A stretch of DNA of 64,000 nt from Manduca sexta (Eukaryota > Arthropoda > Insecta > Lepidoptera > Sphingidae), in assembly GCF_014839805.1 (NCBI RefSeq), contig NC_051141.1:6890777-6954776 (forward strand). Direction: 5' to 3'. A model generated the notes under the pieces. It was not told the DNA's origin. It saw only the letters and a program-made list of their open reading frames with translations, and did not search any database. Position numbers and translations under genes: made by a program. Positions within the stretch are counted from its first letter, which is position 1; each line of letters starts with the position of its first letter. Shown here piece after piece: positions 26,917 through 40,087 of this stretch.

Positions 26917-26965
26917 GGGTCACGATCTTCAATAATGAGGACCTGATTGGGCGAGAGAGACAAAT

Positions 26966-29781
26966 AAGGATATGGTGCCACATAGTTCATCTCCATTATC
27001 CGTTAGCATTCCGTAACCAATTAACAAACAGGCAACATGACTACACAATTGATCGACTGTTTGATCGACCTTGTCTGATTTTATACCCAATAGTCTCACA
27101 GATTTAACCGAAGCCTTTGAGATAAGCAATTCAAACGTGTATACTGGGAGAAGTGAGAAATAATATCGTGTTCCTGGCTGGATGATCACTTACTAACAGA
27201 CACTTAATTTTTTTTACATGTGTATTGTGACTGATTATTTATGAATATAATCTAGCATATGACGTTGGCAATATATTAAGCAGTTATTATGTTTCACAGT
27301 AGACGCGTAGTATTGTTCCTCGGTAACAATTTGACATTGTTTGTGCCACGTCTAACTGGTGACGTATGTACATTGTGAAAGTATATTATACATAGTTGTT
27401 TACACATAATAGTTATCAATATGCGTCCCACACAATATTGAGTGGTCGTTTTGAATTCAGCTTGGGGCCGGTTAACCCCAAAATTGCTAATGTACCCTCT
27501 GTATTGTCCTGTGGGGTTAATTATTTGTTTACTTAGGAACGATAAGCAGCTGGCACTATATTATTACAACTACACACTTTTACTGATTAATATTTTAATA
27601 AAACCAAATAATGAGACGAACACGCAGCAATGGTAAGACAGACTACCCGTTGATAGCAATGCCAACCAGGCTTAGACAAGACTTTAAAAAGTATTAAATG
27701 GCACTCCATTGCGCTCGTCGCGCTGTGACATAAGATGTTATGTGTGTCATAATAATTGTTTTAGCTGCCTTCTTTGACTTGCATGCAACATTTATTCAAT
27801 TTTCAAATATTCGACTTGTTAAGTCGATCATAGGTTTTTAAACTCAAACCGAATTCTACATAGTTTGCAGGCGAGCGTTGCGATCAGTCGACCAGCTCCA
27901 ATTGCTCAGTCAGTGCCCGCTGAATTTGATGGTTTAAGGCCGCTTTGTGTAATCGTTCTGTATTTTTTTGTCAGTATTACGGTATTTGTTTTGCTACGGT
28001 CACATTTACACCTGTTTAGATTAGTTTAAGGTTGGTTGCTGATAAAGAATGATAAATACTGTATTTTAGTTTCACACTATGTTTGGGAATTGACGAAAGT
28101 AAGTTTCCAAGATTTTATAAACATTTTACAAAGCAGTAGAATTATAAGTAGCCATAGTCTCTTTTGGAAGGAAATTATATTAATATTAATCAACAAGTTA
28201 TTAAATCACGTATGTTTAAATCTCTTGAAATTAGAAATTATTATTGTAACGCGGCTCGTGTTTTACTCTTTTTTTAAATTAATTATAGCCATCTCTCCCG
28301 GATGTTGTTTGGAAGATATGGCTATGAAAAAGGTCGGCTAAGGAGAGGTGATCAGTTTCTAAATCTACTGCGTAACGACTATTTTCCTTTAAACTTATTT
28401 CTGATCAATTTATAATTTATGTAAGCTTCATAGAGACCCAGCACGTCGCCAGCCTTAAAAAATGAACTAGTGAATAGGAAGAGTTACTGAGCGTCTGGAA
28501 ATTTTACTCATTACGGAAATCGCGAGTAACTGGCACTCCACGTAAGATTTTTGTGGCACGATGATACTATCCTGGTAAAACCAAGTTTTTAAAGTATCAT
28601 TACAATAATTAAATATTTAAGATTTCACACTGCTTTGTTTCGTGTGCTCATTCTATGTGACCGATCACGTATGGCCATCTCTCCTTATTATCTGGTGGTA
28701 AAATATAGCATATTAATTTTGAAAATAACTATTTAACTAAAAAATACACAATTATACGGACACAGCAATGTGACCCTATCTGATGGTAAGTGGAGTATGG
28801 TGTAATAAAATGTCGACTTACGAGAGATGATTACCCCTCGACAGTCGTCATAATTATGCCGGCCTGTTAAACTGATATATATCGACTGGTCGTATATTTA
28901 CGTGGGCCACTATGACGCATTTTAACACCGTGTGTACGTTGATCGCTGTCCGGGCGGATATAAAATATATCACACCACCAGTAAACACTTATTTCTGACA
29001 TGTATTATCACCAGATTATTTAACGCGAATTCCATAACAAATTTAAGCTTAGTATAAATATAGATAGGCACATTTTCCTTACTTTTGTTATTTATTTACT
29101 TGAGTTCGAACGAAATGTCGTTTTCACGTACTACACGAAATATAATAAACAATGAAATAGTTCCATCTGGGGATTGAAAATGTGATATTTTGGATCGGCC
29201 ATCTCTTTGGTACGACCATCTCTCACGGTTTTACCCTATCTGTATTAATACCACTAGTTTTTAAATACCAACGATAAAAAATAAAATGCGTTATTTGCTA
29301 CTGTTTTACTGAACTTTTTGACACAAAACTGAACTAGTACGAGTTCGAAACGAGTTAGACTCGCGCACCGGGGCTTCCGTACAAAGTAAATAACATATTT
29401 AAGTTTATAAGTTCAAACTTGACGAACTTACTGTTATAATTATATCAACAATGTATTATGACTCTTGTTATATATGTTATCATCTATAGCGTATTCTGTT
29501 GTTTATGTTATTCTTTTTGAAATAAAACAATTTAGTTCGTTCGTTGTTACTAAACACTTTGTTTAATTTATACTTATAATTTATCACTTGCCTTTTGATC
29601 CCGAGACCTGGTTATTGCGCCAACCGCAAATAATAAGTTTGAAATAGTAAATTAGCTTTTTTGTTATTAAAGTACACATTTATAGACTTCAGATTTTTTT
29701 CTTTACGTGTGCTGTAAGACAATGTTTCGTGCCAAATGTTACTACTATAGATCAACGTTTGTACCCTACGAAAATAAAACG
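26966..29781. other. AT-rich non-coding DNA with small repeat fragments
   Basis: The stretch 27670-27760 (TGGCACTCCATTGCGCTCGT...) resembles the LINE-type repeat at 45895-46205. The region 27870-27960 is GC-richer (GCGAGCGTTGCGATCAGTCG; two TCAGT initiator-like motifs at 27905-27920) and could be regulatory. GCCATCTCTC-like motifs recur at 28288, 28673 and 29200. No exon recognised. Confidence 0.45.
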
Positions 29782-30012
29782 AGCAGACTGCCTCGGTGGA
29801 TTATTACGGTACGACTGCAGTGCTGAGGTTCCGGGTTTCATTCGCGGGGTTACCCACTCAGTATCAGCCCGGGGTGTGAAATTTGTTTCCGATAGGGAGA
29901 TAGGCTGGCTTTTATCATATAACGTAATGGAGTGTACGCGGCGGATAGTGGATGCACCAGTTGCGCCTCTGCCTACACTTTCGGAGATAAAAGGCATGAG
30001 TGTGTAAAAATA
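29782..30012 (+). mobile_element. tRNA-derived SINE (degraded)
   Basis: Shares its order of motifs with the SINE at 48111: GCCTCGGTGG head, GGTACGACTGCAGTGCTGAG, a degenerate B-box (GGTTCCGGGTTTCATTC), CTCAGTATCAGCCCGGGGTG, ATAGGCTGGC, TGCGCCTCTGCCTACAC and AAAAGGCATGAGTGTGT. The open frames on both strands here are a by-product of the SINE and not genes. Confidence 0.75.
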
Positions 30013-30997
30013 GAAGATGAATAAAGTAGATAATAAATTTAAAATAAGTTACTTTCTTTTACCTCCGATTTTCTTCCTTGAAAATAAGTGGTTCTCGTGT
30101 GAACCTAATGTACGTTTACGACCTGTCAGTAATTTTCATTCAACATTATACCGTAATTTACAGTATAGTTAGAAGTATGAATAGTATGGCTTATTGGATA
30201 ATGAATAGTAAATACTAAATGAAACTTGGTAACCCAAACGCAACGCCGTACCGTGCAACTCATCGTTTCAGCTGGTATCCAATATTTCCTAATGGATGGC
30301 GCCACGATAGAATTACATCGCGCTATGGTTTACACGAAACGAAACATAGACATCGGGGCCATCGTAATGTTAGGTCACACGGTATTAGATATAAATTTAG
30401 ATGTAAGGCAGATTAAGTACATTTGCTATCAATATCTACATACAGTACGGTGGGTCCCATGTGGCTTCTTAATTTTTAAAGACTCAACAGCAATGTTTGG
30501 CGTTGCCTAGGGTCTAAAATTTCCTTAAAACATAATCGTTGAGTCGCGGAGATGCAAGATTAGCTAAGCTCGATTGACCGATTATTTATCCAGCGTCGCT
30601 TTTCATGCATTGACTGATTTAAAAAATATATAAAAAGTGTTTATATTTTTTTTGTAAGTAAGCACAAAATTATACGAAATTAATACATTACATGGGACTT
30701 CCTTAAATCAGGGCCCCGAAAACTTGGGGAATCTAATTGAATCAAAGTCACCAGAAGACTAATCCAGTAACCGCGTAACGATAATGTTAAATCATGTGAG
30801 GTGCAACAGAGTTACCATAAAGAGCAATGCTCATTATTTATCGAGCTTCAGAGTGGCACTTTAAAATATATACTGTTACTATTAATAAAACAAACGTTGA
30901 GAAATCTGTCAGATCATTGTAATTTATAAAAAACCTTTTCCATTTTCATAGCCTCACTAACAAAACAAAAAAAACTCGACATGTGCAAATTTATAGG
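30013..30997. other. Non-coding DNA of unclear origin
   Basis: Two overlapping + strand open frames (30219-30416 and 30226-30510) sit in a GC-richer block. Neither encodes anything that I recognise. The block may be an old transposon remnant. 30590-30990 is AT-rich with no feature. Confidence 0.45.
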
Positions 30998-30999
30998 TA

Positions 31000-32290
31000 G
31001 GGGAAAGTGGGGGGAAACCGGACAGGGGGTAAAAGTGGATAGTGGCTATTTTCATAGTAGGCATATTGCTATCGCGTTTTAAACCTTAGACCGACACTCA
31101 TAAACGCATGCTTAGTGTGGTTACAAATGGTGGCCAGGAAAGACTCTCATCGCGCCCATTTATACGAAAAAACGAAAATACAGGTAAATGATCTATTATT
31201 TTCTAATGTTTGACATATTCTTATTGGTTTTGGTTATAAGTTACTACAATGTTGTATTTTTTTTTTTATAATATCATGGATATTTACTCCATTAAAACTA
31301 TAATAAGTGTTTTTCTGAGTTAAAAAAAAGTGTTGGTAAATATTATTTCAAATATGGTACTTGTGGGGTGAAGTCGGACGGGGTTGTATTGGATATCCGG
31401 TTTCACCCCAGTGATCGAAGTTTCGATTTATGTTTTGGAGTATTTAGTTTAATTATATATTTTTAGTGTTTTGTACCTATTAATCTTTTCTCATTTTTTT
31501 ATAGTTCCTAAATATGTCACCGACATACGGTAAAAAAGGCAAATAGGCTGATATGCTTTTGGCAATTAATTCCGTCTTAGAAGACAGAATGGATATCTTT
31601 TGGCAGCGCATATCTATTATGTACCCAAGACATAATTACAAGACCGCAATACAAAAATCAAATCCGGAAAATTTAAAGACGAAGTATTCCGAAAGTGTCC
31701 TTCTGTAAAAAAATGTGTATTTTCTGATGTCAAAGGTATAAGCTACAAGTTGGTAAAAAAAAAGGCAAAGAAGAAAAAAAAGGTTGAAAAGAAAGGCAAA
31801 AACTATGGTTATTGGTAAAGAATCAAATAAAGAAAATAGCCAAGAGGATTCAAAAATTTTAATTTGTAGGGATAAATACAGCCAAACCATGTCCACTGAT
31901 GTATGGTACGTGGCACGGCATACCTGAAGTAGAGTGTGGATTGCCTCATAAAGGTTGTATTGGATGGTCTGCACCTGAGATATAATTTTTTGTATGCATA
32001 TATTGTGAGTAATTACTATATTTTGCTATTTTTTATAATAAATATTCACCTCGTTGATAAAATATGCGTATCCGGTTTTACCCATAGGTATGGGGTGAAT
32101 CCGGAAATATGTTTTTTTGTTAAAACCCGTTCTACTTCCTATAATTATAATTGATCGCTGATATTTTAACACCAAAGGTATGTCTTATGTATGTACTACG
32201 CGGAGTGATGTTGATTTTTTAAATATATAATGTTTTAACTAACATTTTTTTGTTCTTTTCTTAACTATCCGGTGTCGCCCCACTTTCCCC
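31000..32290 (+). mobile_element. pogo-like DNA transposon (degraded)
   Basis: The terminal inverted repeats begin GGGGAAAGTGGGG (left 31000-31013; right, reverse-complemented, GGGGAAAGTGGGGCGACACC) and agree imperfectly over about 28 bp, with a shared ACCGGA. TA flanks both ends (30998-30999 and 32291-32292), which is the Tc1/mariner/pogo target duplication. Copies of the internal motif ATCCGGTTTCACCCC occur near 31395 and 32070. The remains of a transposase gene lie in the middle. At 1,291 bp the element is internally deleted and not autonomous. Confidence 0.72.
31514..31984 (+). pseudogene. Remnant of pogo-like transposase
   Basis: The ATG at 31514 starts a short frame with a stop 11 codons in. 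The following residues (ADMLLAINSVLED) resemble the N-terminal psq-type helix-turn-helix of pogo/Tigger transposases. Further along is a lysine-rich stretch (31755-31800). The last part (31899-31984) contains a WHGIPEVECGLPHKGCIGW segment, which could be a decayed C-terminal zinc-finger (PHD-like) motif seen in some insect pogo-like proteins. The catalytic core is missing. The identification is an inference supported mainly by the terminal repeats around it. Confidence 0.45.
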
Positions 32291-32438
32291 TACAAGGTTT
32301 TTTCTCTACATAGTAAAAAATAAATATTAATTTATTTTAAAGTGACTTATTTCTTTTCGGGGCAAAGGCTTGTTGTTAAAAATGTTTTTTTCTTTTATTT
32401 TCTCAGAAATTCTTTTAATTTGGAAGCCATATTACAAG

Positions 32439-32729
32439 AGTGCGTAAGAATATCTAGTCTGCCACCTTGGGCGGTCTGCCAATTTACATTTAGAGTAAAT
32501 CTATTATATTTTTTATATACCTCTCAACAAACCTTTCCATTTGATACCCGTATCATGGGCGTGTAATAAAAAACCGGTCCATCATCTTGGACCGTCCGCC
32601 ATATTAGATTTAGAATGACGTCAGTTATCTAATTATGCATTGTTATCCAACCTAAACGTGCATGTAAAATTTAGTCTCAATCGATTGAGGATAAATGCTT
32701 TAAAATTCATTTCCAAGATTTGGCCCCAA
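32439..32729 (+). repeat. Dispersed ~290-bp repeat, copy 1
   Basis: Aligns along its whole length with 44226-44514. Shared landmarks are GAGTGCGTAA, GGGCGGTCTGC, ATTTGATA(C/T)CC, CCGTCCGCC(A/G)TATTAGAT, TTGTCATCCAA-like sequence and GATTTG(G/A)CCC(C/G)AAC. No coding potential. The family is unnamed by me; length and arrangement suggest a SINE or MITE. Confidence 0.75.
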
Positions 32730-35589
32730 CATACATACATACATAGTACAAACATTAAATAAAAGCTTGAAACCAACATAATATCAATCTTAAAATTGAA
32801 ATATTAATACAAATGATCAAATATCATATTGCATTAGATATAGTACAAGAGTTCTAAGCTGACACGGCAGATTAAAGTAGATGATCGTTTTTGAAGGAGA
32901 CTTGGCTTCGGAAGCTTTGAACTTTAATTTCTTAAGTAGTGATGTGCGTTGAGCTTAGTCCATTTATATGTACATACGAAGCACCAATCCACCCCTGAGA
33001 GCACACATCATCTGCTTATTACTTAATATTATATTCATAAGGGTCTTTTCGCTCCGTATTAACTTTCGGTACATAATGGGAGCACTATAACGGAATAAAT
33101 AATAATTCATGTGATATAATAACCTGCTTCGCCGAGTGAAGATTACATGATTTTATTTTAATGTAGATATTCATGTATTAACATAGAGAAAATAATAGTG
33201 GGGAGAGCGGGGCGGTTAGGTTATGTTTATATATTTGTTGTTAAAACGAAGTTAAGTTTTAAAATTATAGTGGGGCGGTTAGATTATGTATTGACATAAT
33301 TATAAATATATTAATATTTGTTATTAAAACTAATTTAACTTTTATAGTCTAAATTAGACTACAATGAAATACCCATAACATAGATATACGTCGCGATAAT
33401 ATATTTAAAAAAATTAATCAAGCCACGAATAGCATATATCAAGAATAATGAAGGTTGTTGTACAGAAATGACATTATAAGTTCCAAAAGCAATGAAGTAT
33501 TAAAAGATCCCTAGCTTGTAAAGAAATTTATTTATTTATAAATGCTACCATTATCCCTCTTTTGATATAAGGAATGTTTCAAAAAGTTTCGATTCTACTG
33601 CGATGCGACAAATCGCTATTGGAGAGTAAGTTGAATGCAATCCAAGCAACAATCAGTGAAACCTTGAACTATCGGGCACAATACTTGCAGTACGCGTCTA
33701 TAAGCGTCGCGCAGCTATATACAGGAATTCTCAGAAGGTAAAGATATAAAAACATCAGAGGAAGACAAAACTGATGGCATGAATCAAAAAAGTAATAAAA
33801 TTACAAAGTATTGAAACCGGTGGTGACATTACCATCAAGTGTCGGTTAGAGATTTTTAAAATTTTCTTTAAAACAACTATAACTGGGAAGTATACATAGT
33901 GCCTCATTTAGTATGTACCGACATAGTTAGGTCCATGGTATTAGTATGGTCCGCCATCATAGGAATATGATGCCTATTTATCATTCCCTTCAGGACACCC
34001 TGTATATTTTAGGTACTTTAGGGTAGAAAAACGGATATACATATAAAATACGGACACCTACATACCTAAGAATTCTTCATAAGATTTTTGTAGGTATGTA
34101 CATTGTACAGTTGACGAAACACACTAGGGCAGCAAGGTTGATGATGATTTAACCTCCGTGAGTAATAGAGAGACTTATTATGCACTAAACGAGCCCCGCT
34201 TCCCTCAGACAAATTGTAAAATAAATAAATTTGATGCTCATTGAGGTTCCCTATTCTCCTGTTTCAGTTGAACAGGCAATTGAATTACACCCTACAGCGT
34301 TATATATAATATAAAGCTGGTTTATTATATTTATTATAATGAATACAGTTTACTAATATTTTATACAGCCATCAGCATTTCAGACGATAAGTAGCTGTAA
34401 TTTTTTTATTCATAGTTTTTATGACGAACAGAATGTTGCCTCGTTCGTATATTTTGCGATCCCTTACGATTACTGCCTACGTGTATTAAAGGTTATTATG
34501 GGAATAATGTCGCAGTAAAGTTGAACAGCGCTTTATTTTATTCCACTGTCAGCGCTCAGCGATAAAAGCGACGCTTAGCTGTTGTAATTTGGTGATTGTT
34601 ATTTCGTTAAACAATTCCATGTTATGGAGTTTATACAGATCGTTGATATTTACTAATTCGGGAAATTTAATTAGGTACCTACAATATTTAATAGTAGTAT
34701 AGAGTTGATGATATGTGTAATAGTACGTAACGCATAATAAACAAGTATTTAGTAACAATTTTCAATACAATGAAATTCGTTTAGCGTAACAATCCACCGT
34801 GTCTTCGCTAATATTACAAAGCAATTCTACATAAGCTTTCAAATAATAATGCTTCGAAAGAGTAACATGGGTTATTCAATGATCCCATCTTTTTCAAAAG
34901 AAGCGACAATGTCTATTGGCTTTTGTAAAACATGTTATTCTTAGCTTTAATTTTTTTTGTTATATAGTTTATTTTTATATATACTTAGTTATAGAATATA
35001 GTTGTAAGTTATTATGTTATTATAATTCCGCCAGTCGAATTGGGGTAACCTGTAATGGGTGTGTTTTGATGTAAATAAATAAATAAAAAATAAATAAAAT
35101 AAAATGTCTGCAATAAAGCGCCGACATTCATAATTTACATACGTCCGTTCTGAACATCTTATTTAATTATATTTGTTGGTTATATTGTTGCAGACTGCGT
35201 TGTTGTCTGTGACTACTTTCATTGAAAGTTGGTGCATTTGATGATTACGAGTTTGTCTAATTTAAAGATATATAATTAAAGTTAACTTGTAGATATATAT
35301 GTAGGTAGCGTGTTTACACATCATATTATTATAAAATATTTTTGGAAGATAGTTTATAATATTATTATTAAAATTTATATATAACTATACATATAAGCCT
35401 TGCAATTAGCACATTACCTCTTTTATATTATTATTTATTGATGACCACATTGTATACCAAGGACAAAGCAATATATTTGTAATTACAATAACAATAAATC
35501 TAATTAATGTTTTGACAATTTGACAATTAAAAATCCTAATAACTAGTAGGATATATTATTAACACCCAATTATTTCTTTACGAATCTTA

Positions 35590-35858
35590 GTTATATATTA
35601 TAAATGCGAAAGTTTGTGAAACTGTTTGGATGTTTGTAATACGTAAACGCAAAAACAACTGAACGGTTTCGGATGAAATTTGACACGTGGGTAGACCATG
35701 TCTTGGACTAACACACTGACTACTTTTTCTCCCGGTGACGGGCTCTTAAGGGAAATTATAGTTAAATAGATGGCACTGGTTTCGTACAGTATTTTAGCGA
35801 CCATTGTAAGAAGAAAGTCTTTACATGCAGGCGAAGTCGCGGGCAGTTGCTCGTCATG
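35590..35858 (-). repeat. Lepidopteran dispersed repeat, family 1
   Basis: In reverse orientation: the tail TTTCGCATTTATAATATAT lies at 35595-35615. The head AGCAACTGCCCGCGACTTCG lies at the right end, and CCGTTCAGTTGTTTTTGCG sits near the tail, as in the copies at 8512 and 1005. Confidence 0.7.
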
Positions 35859-36628
35859 GATATTTTATAGCCTTTTAGTAGCAGTGGTTACGGTATAAAA
35901 CTTTCGCATAATTTATCTATCATCTTAATCAAAGCTTGTCGAAGTAATTATTCGTGATTCTCCTTAATAAGACAGTCTTCGAAGTAAACCGTAACTTTAG
36001 AACCGTCGACAGTTATTTTGATAGGGTCATCAAGTTCTTGTTGCTTGCTTTGCAAATTACTTTTAATTTTAACGTCGTTTAACTATGTTTTCCTTATCGC
36101 GTCTAGATTTAGCTATTGGCTGTAAGTTCTAGTAAATGAATTGAGCAGATATATTATAACTATAATTAAATCTACAAAAAATTATAATGAACATTTTTAG
36201 TATTTGGTTGAATAATATCTATAATGTATGAATTAACTTTCAAAAATACCTACAATAAAAAAGGATAAAGAAGCAAGTTCTTATTTAAAATGCATGTGGT
36301 TAAATAGTTGTATTTTTTATTGTTTCATGGTCAAGAGGTTTACTGTTTGTTAAGAATTAATTTTTGTTGCATTGCAACTCGTTTGCTCAGTTCTGAGAAT
36401 TGTATTTATATATGACCTTTGAAGTTATGATAAAGTGCTGGGATCTATGAGTTATGCTTATAACTAATAAAATATATTATATAATTTAAATAAGAAGACA
36501 CGAAACTTTCTTATTGTCACTGTTTCTATAAAGGAATCATTTCTTGTAAAAGAATAAAATTTACTGACCGATTTAGATCGATATGCCTTTTTATTATATA
36601 TACTATTGCTTGTGCATCTACCCGCGTG

Positions 36629-36630
<2 letters not shown>

Positions 36631-36711
<81 letters not shown>
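36631..36711. repeat. (CA)/(AT)n microsatellite
   Basis: A short ACACAC run followed by about 75 bases of pure AT repeat. Confidence 0.95.
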
Positions 36712-36712
<1 letters not shown>

Positions 36713-39038
36713 GATTTATGGCATACAGTGAAAGATACTAATGTATAAAAGCCACTAATCTGACCTTTTTGTTAGATTGTCCGAATTCCTAACCTTTGGT
36801 CAAAAGGTTCGGAAATTTTATCGCTCCTCGTAATTTAATTAGGAAAGACAATATTTGAGTTTCAAGTTGAGATGTATTTGCGTTGTCCGTTTACATTTTA
36901 TGTCATTCCTAAAACGTTTTGTTATGTTTTTAGTTGCATAGCTTTTGTTTAACCATTCAAGTTTTTAAACATAAATGAGAAAAGTTTCTGTACGCGCACA
37001 CGGGTGATTTACTGAAAAAATATTAAGTTTCCGTAGGCCAGCAAAAGTATTAAGCTTGTTTTCAGTTTTGATGTGAAATAAAATACTTTCGAGGATGTTT
37101 AATGGAATTTTTGTGTTTAGTGACAGCCTGGCGCTGGCGAGAGCGATTTGAAGCCAACCGTGCAAACTTGAAAAATAACAATTCTAATAAGCTTGTTAAA
37201 TTTCTTTATAAGTTTAGAAATAATGATCTTCTTTACAAATTAGTTCAACATAAGTCTAACTACTCATAAGTCCTCAAACAAACGAGATTTAAGGCATTTT
37301 CGATACGACCACTTTCTTCACGTTTAGTCGTTAATAAGAAATATTTGTCAATTTTTTTTAATATTATGATGTTACCTTGCCTCTCATTGTTAATCACTTA
37401 AAGTGTCATAAAAGCTAAGTAGAAAGTTTTCAAGGAGAAGGCCATAAAAGGAGTTGATTGCTAAAGAGAAATTAAGTTGATATTACAACTTAAACAATTA
37501 AGAAAGTGGAGTCGGTGAACGGAAAATGTTTTGTTAGTAAAATGTTATTAAACTTGTAACGTTAAATGAATAAAAACGAATATTGCAGTATTATAACCAC
37601 GTCTTTACCACGCGAAAATTATCATTGATTCATAAATGAATCTAAAACTATAATATTATAAAGAAACTTGATATTTGACGATTAGAGAGCGGTTTAACTA
37701 AACCCCTGTCGAATTCCGTCGAACCAATTGGTTTTATCTTCAGGCCAAAGCTTTATATTAAAGTCAAGAGAAAAACAACGAAAAGATATTATATTGTTTG
37801 GTACGCAATATCGAAATCGTTTACCTCTGTTACAAAAACGACAGGACCATATAAGCCGGATTACATATAAGAAATTCGCGTACACGGCACTGTGATTTGC
37901 TTGTATTCGCATTCCTCTTCATATTTATCATAAATCTTTAAGAGTTTTTTACTGCTTTACAAAAATTTTGTGGCAAATATCGAATTTCAGATTCAATAGT
38001 GACATTTATATGTTTCTTCAGTGAACCCACGTTGTATGCCTATATCATACCAATCAGAAATAACAGAATTTGAACATTCCGTCGCAATACCGCTATAGCT
38101 TAATTGAATGGTTTAAATTAAAATTCTGTATTTAATTGGAAAATCTTGTCGGAAAACTTGTCAATATCTGAACGAAGTTACAAGTTTACCAACAATCGGA
38201 ACTCTACTGCGCAAACTTCTAAATGTATACAGAGCGGGGAAATCTAGTTATAAACCGACAACAACTGGTTAAAACCTAGTTTCATTGTAGAAAATTGCTT
38301 TCCGATTGGAGGACGAAGGATAAATCCTGGTGTTCGTTAAACTATCACTGCGAATCACAATTATCCGGTTTATTGGACTGGGAATAAGAGCCTTCCGCTT
38401 CCCCTCAGATTGTTCTTACAATATTTCTTTAAATATAAACAGCACGAATAAATTGGAAGCTTAGTGGAAACAATATAATGAATTTCGCTAAGACTGACTG
38501 ACATGGGGAAATACCGACTAGACAATATTTTTATAGGGAATGCAATCGGATCGGATCGGATTGACGTCGCTTGTCTTAACAACGAGAGGTCATACACAAG
38601 CCAAGCTTTTTGGACTGTGTTGCGATTGAGCAGACGGAGTATTATATTATTTGGACCTAAATTTTAATAAACCGCAAAACAGTTTATAAAGTAAAAGACA
38701 ATTTTTCCTAGTCAAATTACTCTATATATTTTGGTCCAGAGATTTGCATTTAATTTAGTGCAAGTTCAAATAACAAAGTGATGCTAAAGGTCAAGGTGCG
38801 GTAATAGACTAATGCAATATTGGGGCGTTCCGACGAACTTCAGCGCGGCGCGGCGCTTGCTTGAAATGTTTCTAACGAAGTGTCTGATTGCACCTTATAG
38901 GGAACTATCATGGACAGTACAAATCATCGGATGCTGGCTTTTACCGATTTCTTTGATAAATTCGAATTGGAAATGTTTTTTACTCTTGATATTTTTAATA
39001 CGTGTAGTTGGTAGAGGAGAGCTCATGTCTGTCAGACT

Positions 39039-40079
39039 TAGCGTTGCCAGGCGTCCCGTATTTACAGGGGCGTCTCGTATTTTAGGAATGTTTTAAAATG
39101 TCCCGGCGGGACAAACTCTGTCCCGTGAATCGATCGATCTACGATTGACAAGTACTCAGGCACGCAACGTTCGAATTTTCGTATACATATCAATACGATT
39201 CGGTTTTTAATAAATTTAATAAAAATGAGTTGACGTGTTTTTAATTTTAATTATAATGGTATTGATTGTTATAGATAAGTTAAAAGGAATAAAGTTATGT
39301 TAAAATTGACTTGATCCACCGAAAAAGAAATATCACAAAATATTTTGTTTCTTGTTTGTCCCGGGTAAAAAACTGAAATTCCGTATTTTTCGCCCATTTA
39401 AACTGGGCAGTAGCCCATATTAAAAGTATGTAATTAAAATTAAAAATATATTTTTACAAAAATAACTCGCACTATAAAAAAACTTGTAAATATTTTTTCT
39501 CTGATTTTTTGTCTGTTGGGGAAATAATTCGTAAGCCATGATTGGTTGGAACGGATACAGCGCCAAAGCGCCCAACGTCCCATCCGCCACGGCAGACGCA
39601 CAAGACGCGGGCGTCGAACGTCTGCTGAGGATCGTCGGCCTCCGTAGGCGCGGACCGTCGGGTGACGAGCATTGGGTAGCTCGTCGCCCGAAACACCTAA
39701 CGGCTCCGTGTGTACGGCGCGTAGTGTTCCACGCGCGCCTCGAAGAGCAGTGTCAGCATAATTTGCGGGGCCCTTTAGGGCCGGTGCCTGCCTAGGTCTC
39801 AATGCCACCGGATCTTGGACCTAGGCACATAGGCAAAGGATGGGAACACCGTAGGTTCTTAGTCAGTAAAAGTCTGACACGCTCTCCCGCCCATCCCAAG
39901 GCCGGAGATAGTCAACTGACGATTTACCTACGTAAAAAAAAAAAAAAAAAAAAAAAAAAGCCATGATTGGTTGACTTCTTTTGAGTTCAGTAATAATAAA
40001 AATTTGTGTAAATATAACAAGGCACAAAAAATCCCTTATATATTATCCCTTATAGGTTGAAAAAAATCTAGCAACCCTA
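39039..40079. mobile_element. hAT-like non-autonomous element, itself split by a LINE
   Basis: The ends TAGCGTTGCCAG (left) and, reverse-complemented, TAGGGTTGCTAG (right) are imperfect inverted repeats. They are bordered by NTCAGACT at 39031-39038 and 40080-40087, an 8-bp direct repeat with one mismatch, as expected for hAT insertion. Near the left end are GTCCCGTATT/CGTCTCGTATT and CCCGGCGGGACAAACTCTGTCCCG, a subterminal palindromic region. Without the LINE (39549-39959) and its duplication the element is about 615 bp. No transposase is present. Confidence 0.68.
39549..39959 (+). mobile_element. 5'-truncated LINE with poly-A tail and target duplication
   Basis: A GC-rich 411-bp insert ends in about 26 A's (39934-39959). 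It is flanked by a perfect 14-bp duplication GCCATGATTGGTTG (39535-39548 and 39960-39973), possibly 16 bp if the two A's before it count. The 3' part (TAGGTTCTTAGTCAGTAAAA, then GTCTGACACGCTCTCCCGCC) resembles the 3' UTR of R1-like insect LINEs. The open frames on both strands at 39440-39808 lie inside this insert. The + strand one may be the last ~80 codons of ORF2. The perfect duplication and long A-tail show a recent insertion. Confidence 0.85.
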
Positions 40080-40087
40080 ATCAGACT

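Larger units (their letters stand above)
32730..39030. other. AT-rich non-coding DNA with minor repeats
   Basis: Contains the repeat at 35590-35858 and the microsatellite at 36631-36711 (separate entries), plus an (AAAT)n-rich LINE-like tail at 35070-35104. A CAGGACACCCTGTATA motif at 33991-34006 resembles the end of some DNA transposons, but I found no partner. 38800-38930 is GC-richer (CAGCGCGGCGCGGCGC). No host exon recognised. Confidence 0.5.

Noticed and set aside
27457..27477. TTGGGG..CCCCAA palindrome as an operator
   Set aside because: A short isolated dyad with no context; expected by chance in 64 kb.
29729..30007. Overlapping 92- and 81-codon frames on opposite strands
   Set aside because: They coincide with a tRNA-derived SINE whose motif order matches three other copies in the window.
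33991..34006. AGGACACCCTGTATA transposon-end motif
   Set aside because: No matching inverted partner or target duplication nearby.
39440..39808. 122-codon - strand frame, GC-rich
   Set aside because: It is the antisense of the truncated LINE insert, bounded by its target duplication.
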